Below, piece by piece: positions 10,998 through 22,974 of a stretch of DNA of 64,000 bases (its first letter is position 1; every line of letters begins with the position of its first letter). This DNA is from Ashinkailepas kermadecensis. Its lineage: Eukaryota > Arthropoda > Thecostraca > Neolepadidae. The DNA is taken from the NCBI GenBank assembly GCA_034440615.1, contig JAOTOM010005151.1, positions 658,501-722,500 of the forward strand. Reading direction: 5' to 3'. Below the pieces are notes generated by a model that saw only the letters and a program-made list of their open reading frames with translations, did not search any database and was not told the origin of the DNA. A program made the position numbers and the translations under genes.

Positions 10998-11037
10998 CTG
11001 GAATCCAACAATACATACTTGAGCTCATAACACTGAC

Positions 11038-11174
11038 CTTTCTGAGCACCTGGAGTCCTTCGGTCACGAGACCGAACGCCACGTTCTTGCCGTCCAGCCA
11101 GGTGATTTTGGCAGCGCAGATGAAGAACTGTGTGCCGTTGGTGTTGGGACCGTTGTTGACCATCGATACCACTC
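11038..11174 (-). CDS. Cyclophilin core exon (gene B)
   Basis: Minus strand, acceptor GCGTCCTCAG, donor AGAAAG/gtcagt, entering phase 1 and leaving phase 0. It encodes [20 protein letters not shown] followed by [17 protein letters not shown]. The family motifs SMxNxGPNTNGxQFFI and WLDGK are intact. The Trp needed for cyclosporin binding (human PPIA W121) is present, and F113 of the active pocket is present, but the position of H126 reads Asn. The enzyme isomerises peptidyl-prolyl bonds and is probably active but altered. Confidence 0.9.
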
Positions 11175-11559
11175 CTGAGGACGCAGCAGGCAGCCAGATA
11201 GGCAATCATTTGTACAGACACACTCGGTGAATCCGGTGCCACTCGAACATGCACTTTGCATGGGTGTGGAAACCTTGCAAAGGTCCAACGGAGTGCCTGT
11301 GGCGTTTGAACCTGGTAATTAACGTTATTAAAGTGATCAGCAGATTTACTTCAATCTGAAGCATTTAAGCTAAACATACGAACTCATAACGCATAAACGT
11401 TTACGCTTGCTGTATGTATCTAGAACACAACGGCGTGCAGAAGGTCCAGTCAAGTAGTCCTGACAATCACCATTCGCCAGGCTGTTGCAGTCGCCGACAA
11501 CACGCATGTGTATTGTGTATCAGCCTGAACCGGAATGTGTCACCTAGCTCGTGTGAGAG

Positions 11560-11944
11560 CACGGACCGGGGTATGTTATCTGACTCGCTGTGGTTCATCT
11601 CGTAGCTCTCGTCCTCGAACAGCCGATCGTAGATGGAGAGCGGTGCCGTGTGGGCACGGGCCGGGGTGTGTCACCTGGCTCGTGTGAGAGCACGGACCGG
11701 GGTGTCTCTTGGTTCGGGTGTATCAGCCCGGTCTGCGGTGTATCACGTGACTCGTGTGAGGGCATGGACTGGGGTGTCTCCTGGCTCGGGTGTATCATGT
11801 GACTCGTGTGAGGGCATGGACTGGGGTGGATCTCCTGGCTCTGGTGTATCAGCGCGGTCTGTGGTGGCTCACGTGACTTGTGTGAGGGCACGGATCAGGG
11901 TGTGTCACCTGGCTCGTGTGAGGGCACGGACCGGGCATGTTACC
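11560..11944 (-). repeat. Intronic tandem repeats with a partial copy of the cyclophilin exon
   Basis: Directly after the exon end at 11944 the intron consists of approximately 35-60 bp repeats built on the exon's last bases and donor (GAGCCAG/gtgacac and variants). At 11578-11645 lies a longer copy, about 68 bases, of the exon's 3' part (the segment encoding [19 protein letters not shown]), offset 366 bp from the original. Its donor is changed from gtaaca to ataaca, so it is probably a dead exon fragment. Confidence 0.8.
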
Positions 11945-12088
11945 TGGCTCGCTGTGGTTCATCTCGTAGCTCTCGTCCTCGAACAACCGATCGTAGATGG
12001 AGAGCGGTGCCTGCTTGTTGCGGCCGCCGAATGTGACGTCACCGCCTTGACAGACGAAGCGCGGGATCACGCGGTGGAACAGCGTGCC
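11944..12088 (-). CDS. Cyclophilin active-site exon (gene B)
   Basis: Minus strand, acceptor AATGTTTGCAG, donor GAGCCAG/gtaaca; enters phase 0, leaves phase 1. It encodes [20 protein letters not shown], the cyclophilin active-site strand with catalytic Arg (R55 equivalent), Phe60 and Gln63 kept, but Met61 replaced by Val. Then follows a divergent loop [19 protein letters not shown] and [10 protein letters not shown]. Its join to the preceding exon gives [14 protein letters not shown], as expected for the family. Confidence 0.9.
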
Positions 12089-12621
12089 CTGCAAACATTT
12101 CCCCGTCAGTGATGACCACTCTCAGGAATAATATGTCGTATTTGCGACGCACTGCTCTGTTAGGACTTTATCATCGTCGATTAGTCTGGCTGATCAGCCG
12201 CAAGTGGGATGGCACCGTGCTAGAGACGGTGCGCCTCGAACCAGGGACTTTTAGGATAGCAGACTGTTATGTTCCAGCGTGGGCGTTGCGAAAGCTATCA
12301 ACTGTCATTAGCCCGACTCTTTTTTTCTAGAAAAAAAATGTCGGGAAAACATGCACCTTAAGTTGTTTTTATCCCGATCAATTTTCAACCAAGATTACAC
12401 CCGTGAGAACTTGTGTTTCGTTGTAAATCACGTCGCTTACCACTTACATATTGATGCTTTTAGACAAATGCTCAGCATTCGTAGCTGCCATGAGTTAGTA
12501 GCCGTACCGTATCTGAGCCGCATCCGGACTCGCACCACCGGTCTGGCTCGTCTTATAGCAGAAGCTACGTCTGTGATATACCGTACCTTGTAGCTGAAAC
12601 TGTACCCGTCGGCTACTAGAC

Positions 12622-12754
12622 CTTGTATCCGAAGCCGTATTCTCCGGTGCAGAGGGCGCGGAAGTTCTCGACAGTGCGGGGCGCCAGGTCGGCTCGCAGC
12701 AGGATGGTCAGCCGACCCAGCGGCCGGCCGTCTGCCTCAATGTCCAGGAACGCG
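12622..12754 (-). CDS. Cyclophilin N-terminal exon (gene B)
   Basis: Minus strand. The acceptor is probably GGTGGCGACAG and the donor GGATACAAG/gtctag. It encodes [20 protein letters not shown] and [20 protein letters not shown], matching the first beta strands and helix 1 of cyclophilins ([37 protein letters not shown]). Entry phase 2 implies an upstream exon with the start codon and the usual NPxV residues. I could not find it because the upstream intron is a minisatellite. Genes B and C lie antisense inside an intron of gene A. Confidence 0.85.
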
Positions 12755-12794
12755 CTGTCGCCACCGGCATAGTCATCAAAACCGACAACACGGA

Positions 12795-13545
12795 CTTGGC
12801 ACCACGGACGTGACACCATGGACGGACGTGACACCATAGACGTGATACCACGGACTTGGCACCACGGACTTCGCACCACCGACATGACACCACAGACGTG
12901 GCACCACGGACGTGACACCACGGACGTGATACCACGGACGTGACACCACGGACGTGACGCCACGGACGTGATACCACGGACGTGACACCACGGACGTGAC
13001 GCCACGGACGTGATACCACGGACGTGACACCACGGACGTGACACCACGGACGTGACGCCACGGACGTGATACCACGGACGTGACACCACGGACGTGACAC
13101 CACGGACGTGACACCACAGACGTGACATCACGGACTTCGCACCACCGACATGACACCACGGACGTGACACCACGGACGTGACACCACGGACGTAACACCA
13201 CCGACATGACACCACGGACGTGACACCACGGACGTGACACCACGGACGTGACACCACGGACGTGACACCACGGACGTGACACCACGGACGTGACACCACG
13301 GACGTGACACCACGGACGTGACACCACGGACGGGACACCACGGACGTGACACCACGGACGTGATACCACGGACGTGACACCACGAGCATGACACCACGAG
13401 TGTGACACCACGGACGTGACACCACGGACGTGACACCACGGACGTGATACCACGGACGTGACACCACAGACGTGATACCACGGACGTGACACTACATACG
13501 TGGCATCACGGACGTGGCACCACGGACGTGACACTAATAGCATGA
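12795..13545. repeat. 14-bp minisatellite, about 53 copies
   Basis: Unit ACCACGGACGTGAC repeats almost without break from about 40 bp upstream of the cyclophilin exon. Because 14 is not a multiple of 3, every frame on the minus strand is open and gives a 14-residue periodic peptide ([13 protein letters not shown]). These are not genes. Variants with GATACC, TTGGCACC or TTCGCACC are interspersed in higher-order order. Stretch 13546-13990 has no supported gene. Confidence 0.95.
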
Positions 13546-13984
13546 CACTACATGTTGAAAACCGTGATGTGACGCCACGAGCGTAGTACTACGACAGCGA
13601 CACTTTTGAATGTTAGCCACGCGTGGTTGACCAGAATTCGACTGAACCAGTGCACTGGAAGTATTACTGCGCTGGGAGAAATGTCATAGCGGATTGTTGT
13701 CTGAATCACCAAACTGAAGCACGTTTTCCCAGACGGTCGAATTTCATGGATCAAGAAATGGAAGAGGATGTAGAGCCACCCCCATATGCTTCGATGGTGC
13801 CTAACAGGCTGACACTGTAATGTAGTGTAATGGTGGTAAATTCGCTGTAAGTTAAATCCTATGTCTACATGTGCTTATAGCGTCTTCATAATGGTTTGGT
13901 CCACTCATGCAGACCAGCGAGCGTCAGAACTGAGCTAGTCATTGTTGCCATGCGTCACCAGTTGAACAGTCAACTACTGGGCAA

Positions 13985-14478
13985 GAGCTGCGCTAGTGCA
14001 TCACCAGCTGAACACGGTCAACTGCTGAGGAGCTGGGTGTGTGAATCACCAGCTGAACACCGCCAACTGCTGAGGAGCTGGGTGTGTGAATCACGAGCTG
14101 AACACAGCCAACTGCTGAGGAGCTGGGTGTGTGAATCACCAGCTGAACACCGCCAACTGCTGAGGAGCTGGGTGTGTGAATCACCAGCTGAACACCGCCA
14201 ACTGCTGAGGAGCTGGGTGTGTGAATCACGAGCTGAACACCGCCAACTGCTGAGGAGCTGGGTGTGTGAATCACCAGCTGAACACCGCCAACTGCTGAGG
14301 AGCTGGGTGTGTGAATCACGAGCTGAACACCGCCAACTGCTGAGCTGGGTGTGTGAATCACGAGCTGAACACCGCCAACTGCTGAGGAGCTGGGTGTGTG
14401 AATCACGAGCTGAACACCGCCAACTGCTGAGGAGCTGGGTGTGTGAATCACCAGCTGAACACAGCCAACTGCTGAGAG
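13985..14478. repeat. 45-bp minisatellite, about 10 copies, 3' of gene C
   Basis: Unit CTGCTGAGGAGCTGGGTGTG plus TGAATCACCAGCTGAACACC and GCCAA (45 bp) repeats about ten times, one copy lacking 6 bp. Since 45 is a multiple of 3 it gives a 15-residue periodic open frame on both strands (SWVCESPAEHRQLLR on plus). It sits about 100 bp beyond gene C's stop codon, hence probably in its 3' untranslated or downstream region. Confidence 0.9.
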
Positions 14479-14580
14479 ACTGAGTCAGAGCTGCAGGAGT
14501 GAATGGTCAGTTGAGCACAATGCATTGCTGAGAGGTAGGCGAGATCTGCGCGCGAGTCACCAGTTGGACTCGTGGTCAAC

Positions 14581-14721
14581 TCACAACGGGTTGGCGCTGA
14601 GCGGCGACGGTGTGCGGACGATGTTGCAGCTGTGGCAGGCGGCGCCTCTCATGGCCCGCTGGTACAGCTCGCCCGTCTCTTGTCGCCAGGCGGCAGGTCG
14701 TACAGCGCGCACCGGACGCAC
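14581..14721 (-). CDS. Gene C terminal exon
   Basis: Minus strand, acceptor GTGGCCGCTCAG, 46 codons then TGA at 14581-14583, phase 0, matching the phase-0 donor at 14908. The product starts VRPVRAVRPAAWRQETGELY and ends AMRGAACHSCNIVRTPSPL then SANPL. The compact CHSC plus TPSPL tail differs from the low-complexity main exon and looks like a constrained motif. Too short to appear as an obvious open frame. Confidence 0.65.
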   Translation of the reverse strand: MRPVRAVRPAAWRQETGELYQRAMRGAACHSCNIVRTPSPLSANPL

Positions 14722-14907
14722 CTGAGCGGCCACAGAGGATCAAGGATCAGGATCAAGCACCAATAATATATGTGGCTAGCATGAGTCCACCCCGTTATAC
14801 CTCCGTGTGAAAATACATCAGTGGGGATAGCTTAGTTGATTGGAAGATGGATGCCGACCAATACCCATGCGCCACCGACTGCCCGTCGAGCAGCGGGCGT
14901 GCCGCAC

Positions 14908-17235
14908 CTGATTGTCGGGCTGCTCTGTGTAGCGGCGTCGTGGTGCCGCCAACGCCTCGATGCGGGTGAGCAAGTGGCGGTGGCGGAGCGCGTTGTTGGC
15001 GGTCCGCGCCGCCGGCGAGTCCGTGTCCCTGCCCGGACTGACGGCCGGCGACGAGTCGGGACTCGCGTCGATGACGGCCGTCACGCGGTGTATGACGCGC
15101 CGCACGCGGTCGGTCCGGCTGGCGGGCGGCCGGTCGGCCGTGCACATCACGCAGCTGGTCTGGCCGGTGCGCTTGGGCGGCGAGCTGCTGCCGGGCGTGG
15201 TGACGATGTTGACCGCGTTTCCGCGCGCCAGGTGGTCGGTTGGCTCCGTGACGCGGTTCTTGGTGATGCGCGGCAGCCGACGCCGCTGCGGCTCGATCGG
15301 CAACCGCGGCAGCCGAGCCGCAGGCTTGCCCGGCCGGCCCGGCAGCACCACCGGCGTCGAGATGGTCACTTTCCGGTTGTCGGCCGACGACCGCTGGCTG
15401 CGCGCCGAGAGCGGCGCGGCGTGGCGCGAGGCCGCCGTGCGCGGCGTCACCGACTGGCGGCGCGACGGTGCCTGGTTGCGCCTGGCAGGCGACGGGCTGC
15501 TCCGCGCCGGCGGAGCAATCTGCTGCGGCGTCGCCTGGCGTTTCGGAGACGGGTTACGCTTTGGTGATGCGTTGCGGTTAGGGGCGCTGTTTCTGGCCGG
15601 CGATGCTTTGCGGCGCAGTGTTTCGTTTGTGACGCACACGACCGGCGATGGCGAGCGCGTGCGGTTCCTGATGGGCATCACCCGGGTCTCGCTCTTGACC
15701 GGCGTCGGTCGCGCACAGGCCGGTCGCTGTGTAGCGCGAATGAGGGTCGGGTCAGAGCTGGTGGCTCCGTTGGTCTGCGGACAGCTCAGTCTGGACACCT
15801 TCTGGTTGACTGGTCGACCTTCCCGGCTGATTTGGTGTTCGCTCCTTGAACGGCCGTGTGACCCGCCTGCGTGAACTATTTCGCTTCTGGCTCGCGCATT
15901 CTGAGAGACGGACTTGCGGGCAGCATGTGAGGCTACTGTCTCGCTCTGTGTGTGCTGGATCGTCTGCGTGCTTCTTTCCGCTAGCTGGATGAAGTCATTG
16001 TTGTCATTCTTTGGCTTTTTCTTGAAGAATACCTTGACTGCCTGACTGTTTTCTGAGCCAGCTGTCCTCTTCTCGTGAGGATCAGCTAACGTCTCAAGTT
16101 TTTTCTTTCGTTCTAATGTTTCTACATCTGTGTCAGAATGATTATCTCTCTGTATATCAGAACGTGGATTTTTAATGACATTGCGTTTCCGTGTCATTGT
16201 TCCCTTGCTGGTTTCATCTTGATGCTTCGATGTTTCATTATTCTCAATCATCCTATTCTGCTTCAAGGAAGGCTTTACTTCATGCTCTGTTTTAATGTTT
16301 TCTGTTTTGGCATCACCGCCTTTGTCAAACCCTTTGGAGGGCTTTTTCAGAACTGTTTGAACTTCAGTAGATAAGCGATCATCTGGGTTGACTGCTTGCA
16401 TTCTTTCTTGTCCCTTCCCGTGTACATCTGTATTCTGGTGTGTGGTATTCGAATCCGCTGCTTCGCTGGTCGCAATTTCTGGTGCAAGGGCTGCCGGCTT
16501 TGTTGGCAAATCTGATTCCTTGTACATAATTTTCTTTTTTATTCCTTGCTTTTTCGATGCGCTTGACTCAGACTGAGTTTCGCCACCCTTGCTCGAATCG
16601 ACAGGCTTATGTTCATCCTCGTCGAGCGCGCCGTTCCACCGTGGCGCATCTCGTTCGACCTTCTGTCGTGACAGCACCTTGAACTGGTTGATGACTATCG
16701 GTATCTTCTCGTTGTTGATGGTCACGTAGGGCGTGACGTGACGCGGCGGGCTCTTAGACTCCCTGGTGGTGACCCAGAAGTCGCCGGCGGCCTCTGACGG
16801 CCTGGTCAGACAGAGCTGCGGCACGGCGCCGCCGACCGCCCCAGACCCGACGCCGACCTCTCGGTCGGCCGGAGGCGCCGACTCGGCCAGCCGAGTCACC
16901 TCCGGCAGCCGACCGCCACCGTCCCGGCGCGACTCGGCCGAGCGCACCACCGTCCACCGCTTGTACGGGTCCTCCACGGTGCGCTCCTGCGCCGCCAGGT
17001 CCGTGAAGGAGCGCGCCAGCTCCTGGACCTGCTCCACCAGCTGGGAGCTGGAGAGGGTCGGCTGGTCGGCCGGCTTCTGCTCGGCGGGCTTGCTCAGCGC
17101 CCTGCTGGCCGATCGCTCAAGTTCAGCTAGTACTTGGTTGAGCTGTTCGGCCGAGATGAGACGCTTGAGGTTGGCGACCGAGTGTTCCTGATGCTGCTGT
17201 CTGCACGCCTTCCAGTCTTTGATGCTTTCTGTATC
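14908..17235 (-). CDS. Gene C main exon: basic Ser/Pro/Arg-rich protein of unknown function
   Basis: Minus strand, acceptor GTACCTTTCAG, donor GACAATCAG/gtgcgg, 776 codons, phase 0 to 0. The start (DTESIKDWKACRQQHQEHSV, then a Leu-rich helix NLKRLISAEQLNQVLAELE) predicts a short amphipathic helix. A second ordered-looking block is VTINNEKIPIVINQFKVLSR near residue 155. The rest is disordered: Lys/Glu-rich in the middle, then RS/SP-rich (RNRTRSPSPV, SPKRNPSPKRQATPQQ, SPSPARR). Such composition suits a microtubule- or RNA-associated protein, but I do not recognise a family. Upstream exons with the start codon are missing. A candidate is 21523-21323. Confidence 0.75.
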
Positions 17236-17777
17236 CTGAAAGGTACAGAGAACGCACTATTGCTGTGTTTCATGTACAGCAATATCGTTTTCGCCAAGTT
17301 TTCAGGTTTTGAATATGTGCCCATATTGCAATTAGTAGAATCTACAGGATTCCATGATCACGTGCATTGTTTGACCTCAAGTCTTTATTCTCTCTATTTT
17401 CTGTGCTGGAGCACGGGAAGCTTTGCTTAAGGTACGGAAGAATCCAACATTGCAGGCATGAAAATCCAAAATACTAAGGGATGTAACTTTTTGTCTCCGT
17501 CCATACACATGCACCATCAATCGAATGTGTGCCCCAACAGGACTGCTTGTGCACCCACAAAATATTGATGGAAATGCGACTCTCCACATAATTATTTGTC
17601 ATTTTGCACCTCTCACTTCCTTAGAAGTCATACGCCATGGCCAATCATATTATGTGCACCCACCATGTTTTGGATAAAATTGCGTTCTTGAAGTTAAAGC
17701 AGATGGAACTCAATCTCCAAATGGACAGAAGATGCACCTGAATCCTGACCTTGGGATTCTTGAAAACTGCGTTATCC

Positions 17778-17975
17778 ACCAGTGGCGCAGCTAGGATTTT
17801 CTTAATGGGAACCCGAGCCAAAAGAATGTAATGAAAGAGAGACCGCTTTCGGTGCGCGAAGCGCGCGGAAATTGTCTGGTTTTGGGTGGTGATCATCTCA
17901 ACATTTCTTGTTTGATCTAGTGCATTTTTGGTTCCTAAGGGGACGACCCCCGGACTCCCTTGGCTGCACCTCTGC
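17778..17975. mobile_element. MITE-like non-autonomous DNA element
   Basis: The block begins AGTGGCGCAGCTAGGATTTT and ends near GGCTGCACCTCTG, which pair as imperfect inverted ends. The interior is short and non-coding. Similar GTGGCG/GGGGCG starts occur at 27412 and 62329. No transposase is present. Confidence 0.5.
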
Positions 17976-20900
17976 TATCCATTAATGTCTTAAATGACAG
18001 GTATATTACTGTGTGAGTTGCTGCATGCGTAGTGCTATTAATGCAATAGCCCAATCAATATTTATGTTTATGTAGGGATTATGCTATGTTTGCGCTTCCT
18101 CCCCCCCCCCCCCACCACGTATGGTTGGCGGTGGCCAGATGGTGAGTCCAGGAGCAGGACAGTTGTTTCCAGATAGAGATTTGATCACGTGATAGAGCGT
18201 CACGTGACAGTAAGCGTTACAGTAGTAATATCATATATTCATTTCATACAGTTGTAATTTAAGACTTCACGGATTCAATTTTGCATAGTACTTGTCCTAA
18301 AATGTGACTTAGGTTTATTTTACTGACTTAATTTAAGATTACGCAGCTGGATAGTTGACATTCATCCTGTCCTGTCCTCTCCTTCCAGTCCATCCTGTCC
18401 TGAAATCAAACTTAGGCTCCTATAACGGACTTGATTTATAACTACGTAGCTAGGTAGTTGGCATTCACATCGTGTTACGAATTTTAGATACTGGTGCTAG
18501 TAAGGCATTACCCGCATTGGCACACTCTCCAGTATGTATTTTAACTCGAAAAACTGTGCTTGCCGCGATTACAGTTACGTTTATCACAGATGTGCCATGA
18601 GGTGGGATATAAAAGCAAAGGCTTACTAGCTAAAGGTGATTAAATACTTTTGAGCTCTCCTTCAGCTCAGTGCAAGAAACGTTTGGTTCTAACCAGTATT
18701 CCTATGGTCATACAGAGGTTATCGTTGTTATGCGATGTTTATTTTTCTAGTCATAATATGTTGGGGAATGTTTCACAGATGCGTGTTAAATACCAGCATA
18801 AAGCGCCATTAGGGCCGCCGATGAGCGAGGGCAATAAATGTACTGTAGGACTCCCCTGTTGCAGGCACATGGTCGGCCACCATACCGCGACGGGAGGCTT
18901 ATGCACCGCCCGCAAATGCACTCTCCTGGCAACCCGTAAAGACATGCATCTTATTATGTCCAATTTTGGCGGAACTGTAGGAATTTCATAAAGAAGTAAA
19001 ATTTGTGTCGACAATGCGGCACAGTGCATCTAAATTTGGGATGCTTGCATAGCATTCAGCAGGGGAAGCCGATTGCGGAAATAGTGGCCTCAGCTTCGAC
19101 ATACGTACATTGGGAAAAGTCTGTTTCAGCCGACATTGGCTGCTATTTGTCGACATCGGATCCATCTGCCGAATATTATGTACGTGTTTAAAACTTGAAT
19201 GCACCATGTCGAAGCTGTCGAATTAGCACAGTTACCACGCTCGGTCACAATCCCTTCCCGCTCAGTTTATGATGCATACAACCGTTCAGAGTGGCACCCT
19301 CCATTGGACTGACACCAGCCACGTACTCCCTCGGCGTTGGGTATGCAGATCTCGCTTCATGACGACATAATCACGTCACCGCAAGTTGACTAACTTGCGC
19401 CTAGTTGGTGACGGCTGGTCCCACCCAGTTAACTTCCGCCGTAAAACCTTCTTTGAACATAAAATGTTCTTACTTCTAAAATAATAATTCGATGAATGCT
19501 ACAATTCAAAATTAGGCCAGGTTTCGTTCTAAAGGCAGATGTCAATACTTCCAATGCCGTGACCACCACCCCATCCCTCTCCAAAAAAAAGAATGGTTTC
19601 GAATGTGAGACGATCGACCCAGGTCGGGCTGGGTCGCTGATATGAACCTTTGCCGTACGTACCCGAGAATAGACTCGCTCGCACTTCCAATCGTTCGTAA
19701 TCGTGCGTTTGCTGGCTGAAGCTTACCGGAGGTGCAGGAAGTGAATGCTTGGGAGTCGGTGATTCGATTCCCATTCTGAACGACTGAATTCGTTTTTGCA
19801 GCAGCCTCTTGGTAAGAATGTGGTACGCTTTCGGCGGGTCTGTGTCGACCACTGGCCTTACGTTGAGAAGCTGTGGACGAGGAAAACGGCATGATGCATT
19901 GTGCACGTGCTCCACAAGTTCGCCGACTAAGATCAGTATCGTCTAAAGTTTCCACCCTCCAAAATATGTGCTGATGAAAGCTCCCGATGGATACTATTTT
20001 GGCGGTGTGGTCTTAGCCCCATGAATCAGGGGTGTTGCTTTATATGCTTTTGAGGGGGCAAATGCCCTCTCAATGTTGGTTCCCCTAATAATTTAGACTT
20101 TTAACATGGGACCCTATGGTGTGCGCCCCCCCCCCCCCCCCCCCCCAATCCATTTGGACCTGTCTATTGCCATCATGTATTGTGCCTCCCCTCGCAATGG
20201 TTTTCATAAATCAACGCCCGTGCTGAGATATGTGCTATATGAACTATATCTTAAACCGGCGATAACTACAAAACAGCTGTATGCATTTGCTGTGCGTGTG
20301 GCATTCCAGGCGGGACAGTGGTAATTGTCACTCGTTTCACTAGGCGTATACTGTCCTACCAATGCATTGAATTTGTTTATCGATGGCAAAGAATTGCATT
20401 GTGTTGGCAGACGTGGGCGAAAACAGGGCCCCAGTGATACATCGAAGTTCGTAATGGATGGGGAGAGATAAACATAGACAATGTTCAATAAAAAGCCCTC
20501 AACCAATAGCTTCAAAATTAGTTCTGCATCCTCAGATAACATTGTATATGTATTTTGTGCATTTCAGAACAATCGAGTTTTCATTGCGTGCTAGCCATAT
20601 ACCTACTAAGGATATACCCGCCCTATCTTGAGCACATTGATGCATATTCTCCTCCACTGGGTGGTGGTGGTAGGAAAGGGAATGCATTTAGTAGAATCCC
20701 AGTAAAATTGTATCGTTACCTGCAAATAATGAGTCTAAAAGAGTCTGAATACTCAGTGTTTTCGGCTTTACATTGATGAGTCCCACGAAATGCATCGAGT
20801 GAGCATGGAGATAACCATCATTCATAAGGGTTGAAACTATTGAAGAGAAAGCCAGGTAAGCGGTACGAATTGGTACAATTAGCCACAAGGAATGCATTTT

Positions 20901-21300
20901 CTGTCTTCTAAAAGCATTGAGACCAGTGTAAGGGAACTGCCTCAAGGTGTGGGGGAGGGCAACAAGAGCCATCTTGAAGTCGATTATTTCAAAGTGACAC
21001 CCACAAGGCTAATGTTAAGCTCGTCCAAAGTGTGTGAGAGTGGGTGGGGTAATGCCTTCTCCCACCACCAGTGCTTGCACCATTGCTCGAGATTGGTAAT
21101 TACTCGCATGATATAACTTAAAATTTAGGTTAATCGCTAGTAGCACTACAATGCATAGTTCAAGATATATTTGTATCAGGTACATATCCGTATCTGTTCG
21201 GAGGCATTGCAAAGATAGAATGTACGCTGTAAGGCCCCATTAGGCTATGATTTCCGCTGTTCCGCTGTATGGTGCCACACCTCGTTTTGGCTCAATTATT
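17976..21300. other. Intron/intergenic stretch without recognised gene
   Basis: Mostly AT-rich single-copy-looking sequence with poly-C runs at about 18098-18112 and 20128-20147. Positions 19010-19190 share scattered similarity with 62030-62200 (GCATAGTGCATTTAAG-like block followed by ATGTCGGCTG-type sequence), suggesting an old dispersed repeat. Open frames here lack splice support or domain similarity. Confidence 0.5.
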
Positions 21301-21322
21301 GTTCATTGATTGCGGGAAAAAC

Positions 21323-21523
21323 TTACTCGATTGCGGTAGCGGTCGTACCGACTAGTTTCCTGTCTTTTTGTCCACTTCTTCCCTTTGAGGTGTGCTTGCG
21401 AACTTTGAAACAAGTTTGGAAAAAAGCCCATGGGTATTCCTGACAAAACGGCTTTAGCACTTCATATAGCATGCCACATTTTACGTCGCTAGTTTTTATA
21501 CCATCTTCTCCACATGGCTTCAT
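21323..21523 (-). CDS. Candidate minus-strand exon of unknown gene
   Basis: Starting at ATG (21523) the frame reads MKPCGEDGIKTSDVKCGMLY, EVLKPFCQEYPWAFFQTCFK, then a basic tail KGRSGQKDRKLVG. A good donor GA/gtaagt follows ATC near 21328. It lies upstream of gene C on the same strand and could be its first coding exon. However, its exit phase (2) does not match the phase-0 entry of the 17235 exon without another exon between. It could equally be a transposon remnant. Confidence 0.25.
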   Translation of the reverse strand: MKPCGEDGIKTSDVKCGMLYEVLKPFCQEYPWAFFQTCFKVRKHTSKGRSGQKDRKLVGTTATAIE

Positions 21524-22974
21524 GATTTAGTTATGCGTCCTGTGCTACATTTAAGGTATGTAAACGCTAAAGACTAAGCGCTTATAATTTTGAATGCAAT
21601 ACATTATTCGTAAGTTAAACGTTTCTACACGATCTTACCAACACAATTTTTGCCTTTTAGTTTTTTGACAACTCTGAGGACAATGATTTCCCTCGTGCGT
21701 AATTTACGCGTAGCTCCCTTGATAAAGTAATTGTGCAGTAGTAAATGTATTAGTAAATGTGTTACTTGTATGGCTAATTATCTTCAGGGGAATACGTTCC
21801 GAAGAATATTGTACACGTTAACGTTGTCTTTTCATCGTCACTGTGTGGACACGATGACTGAATAATGTTATTATGCAACATGAACACCGGAAACTAGATG
21901 TTTTTTGCTTAGACGCGGTAATTGCAGTGAAGGGAAGTCACACTTAAGTGGCCAGTAGTTTGGCGAGGCCGTTTATAGTAGTGGGCGATGATGCATTTTG
22001 AGTGGCAATACAAATTGTAGCGGTTGTGGTGAAGAACGCGTGATGCGTATGGCAATCATTTTATGAATTTTTATATAATTCAGGATGCCTAACAGTTTGC
22101 ATTATTGTCCAATTGAAGCATAAAGCCAGACAATCAGGACTGTATCTTTCGAAAACCTGATTTCCTGAAATTGACAAATTTGGTGTAATTAACAGCTAAT
22201 GGATGCATACTCCGATCTCCTGTGGACAGTTTCGTCTTCGTGACGTGACTCTCATGATATTAACAGAATTCATCCTAATTAAATGTTACCAGTTTTGTTA
22301 TATTCCTTGTGTTATGCCATCTCGACCCCTTGTGTTACGCCGTGTTTTTTTTAACGTATAAGTGTCATTTTGACATGTTAACATTTAATGCTCCCGATAT
22401 TGCGAATGTTTTAGCGTTCTCGCTGGCTTTTGCGTCTTGGCCTGATGATTAATCTTTGGGATGGACGAAAATTATAATATTGTTTTGGAATTCCAAAGAC
22501 CAAAAGACTAGGAAGCTAATGCGTGTCATGATGGCTCTCATCCTTCTTGACATTATCCTACTCATCAATTTTAAACCGCAAGCACATCATGGAATTTGAT
22601 AGCAGCGGCTTCAGAGCTATGCACATTTTACCTACTCGTTTTTCCAAGCAAATTGGTTGGGCACTTGGTGACTCTGGTAGTTGACTCGCCCTTGAACCAC
22701 AAACTACCACAACCACCAACCCGGTAGGAGAGGTACTGATACCCTCACCTTCCCTCACCCTCAATCATTGAGACAACGCCTATTAGTAAAATGGCTATAG
22801 GAATACAACCAATCACGGGAGGTCATTAGGCACGATATTGATTTGTTGGACCGACATTTTCGTTGTCGGAGTATGTCAAGTTTTTAGTTTTCAAGATATC
22901 GAAATATATGAAATAGTGAATGAAGTAGCACCGATTCCATTAAACAGCATCCGGTCATTTAGCCTCTCCCTATT

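Noticed and set aside
12616..13543. Open frames of 250-283 residues with [13 protein letters not shown] repeats
   Set aside because: 14-bp minisatellite read in three frames; only the last 44 codons (cyclophilin exon) are real.
13746..13820. Small ORF MDQEMEEDVEPPPYASMVPN with a PPPY motif
   Set aside because: No splice sites or partner exon; too short to claim as a gene.
13896..14483. 195-residue frame with 15-residue repeats (SWVCESPAEHRQLLR)
   Set aside because: 45-bp repeat is a multiple of three so both strands stay open; it lies just past gene C's stop and has no non-repeat domain.
14836..15874. Plus-strand frames of 243 and 304 residues
   Set aside because: Antisense shadows of gene C, whose minus-strand exon has matching splice sites and a sensible terminal exon.
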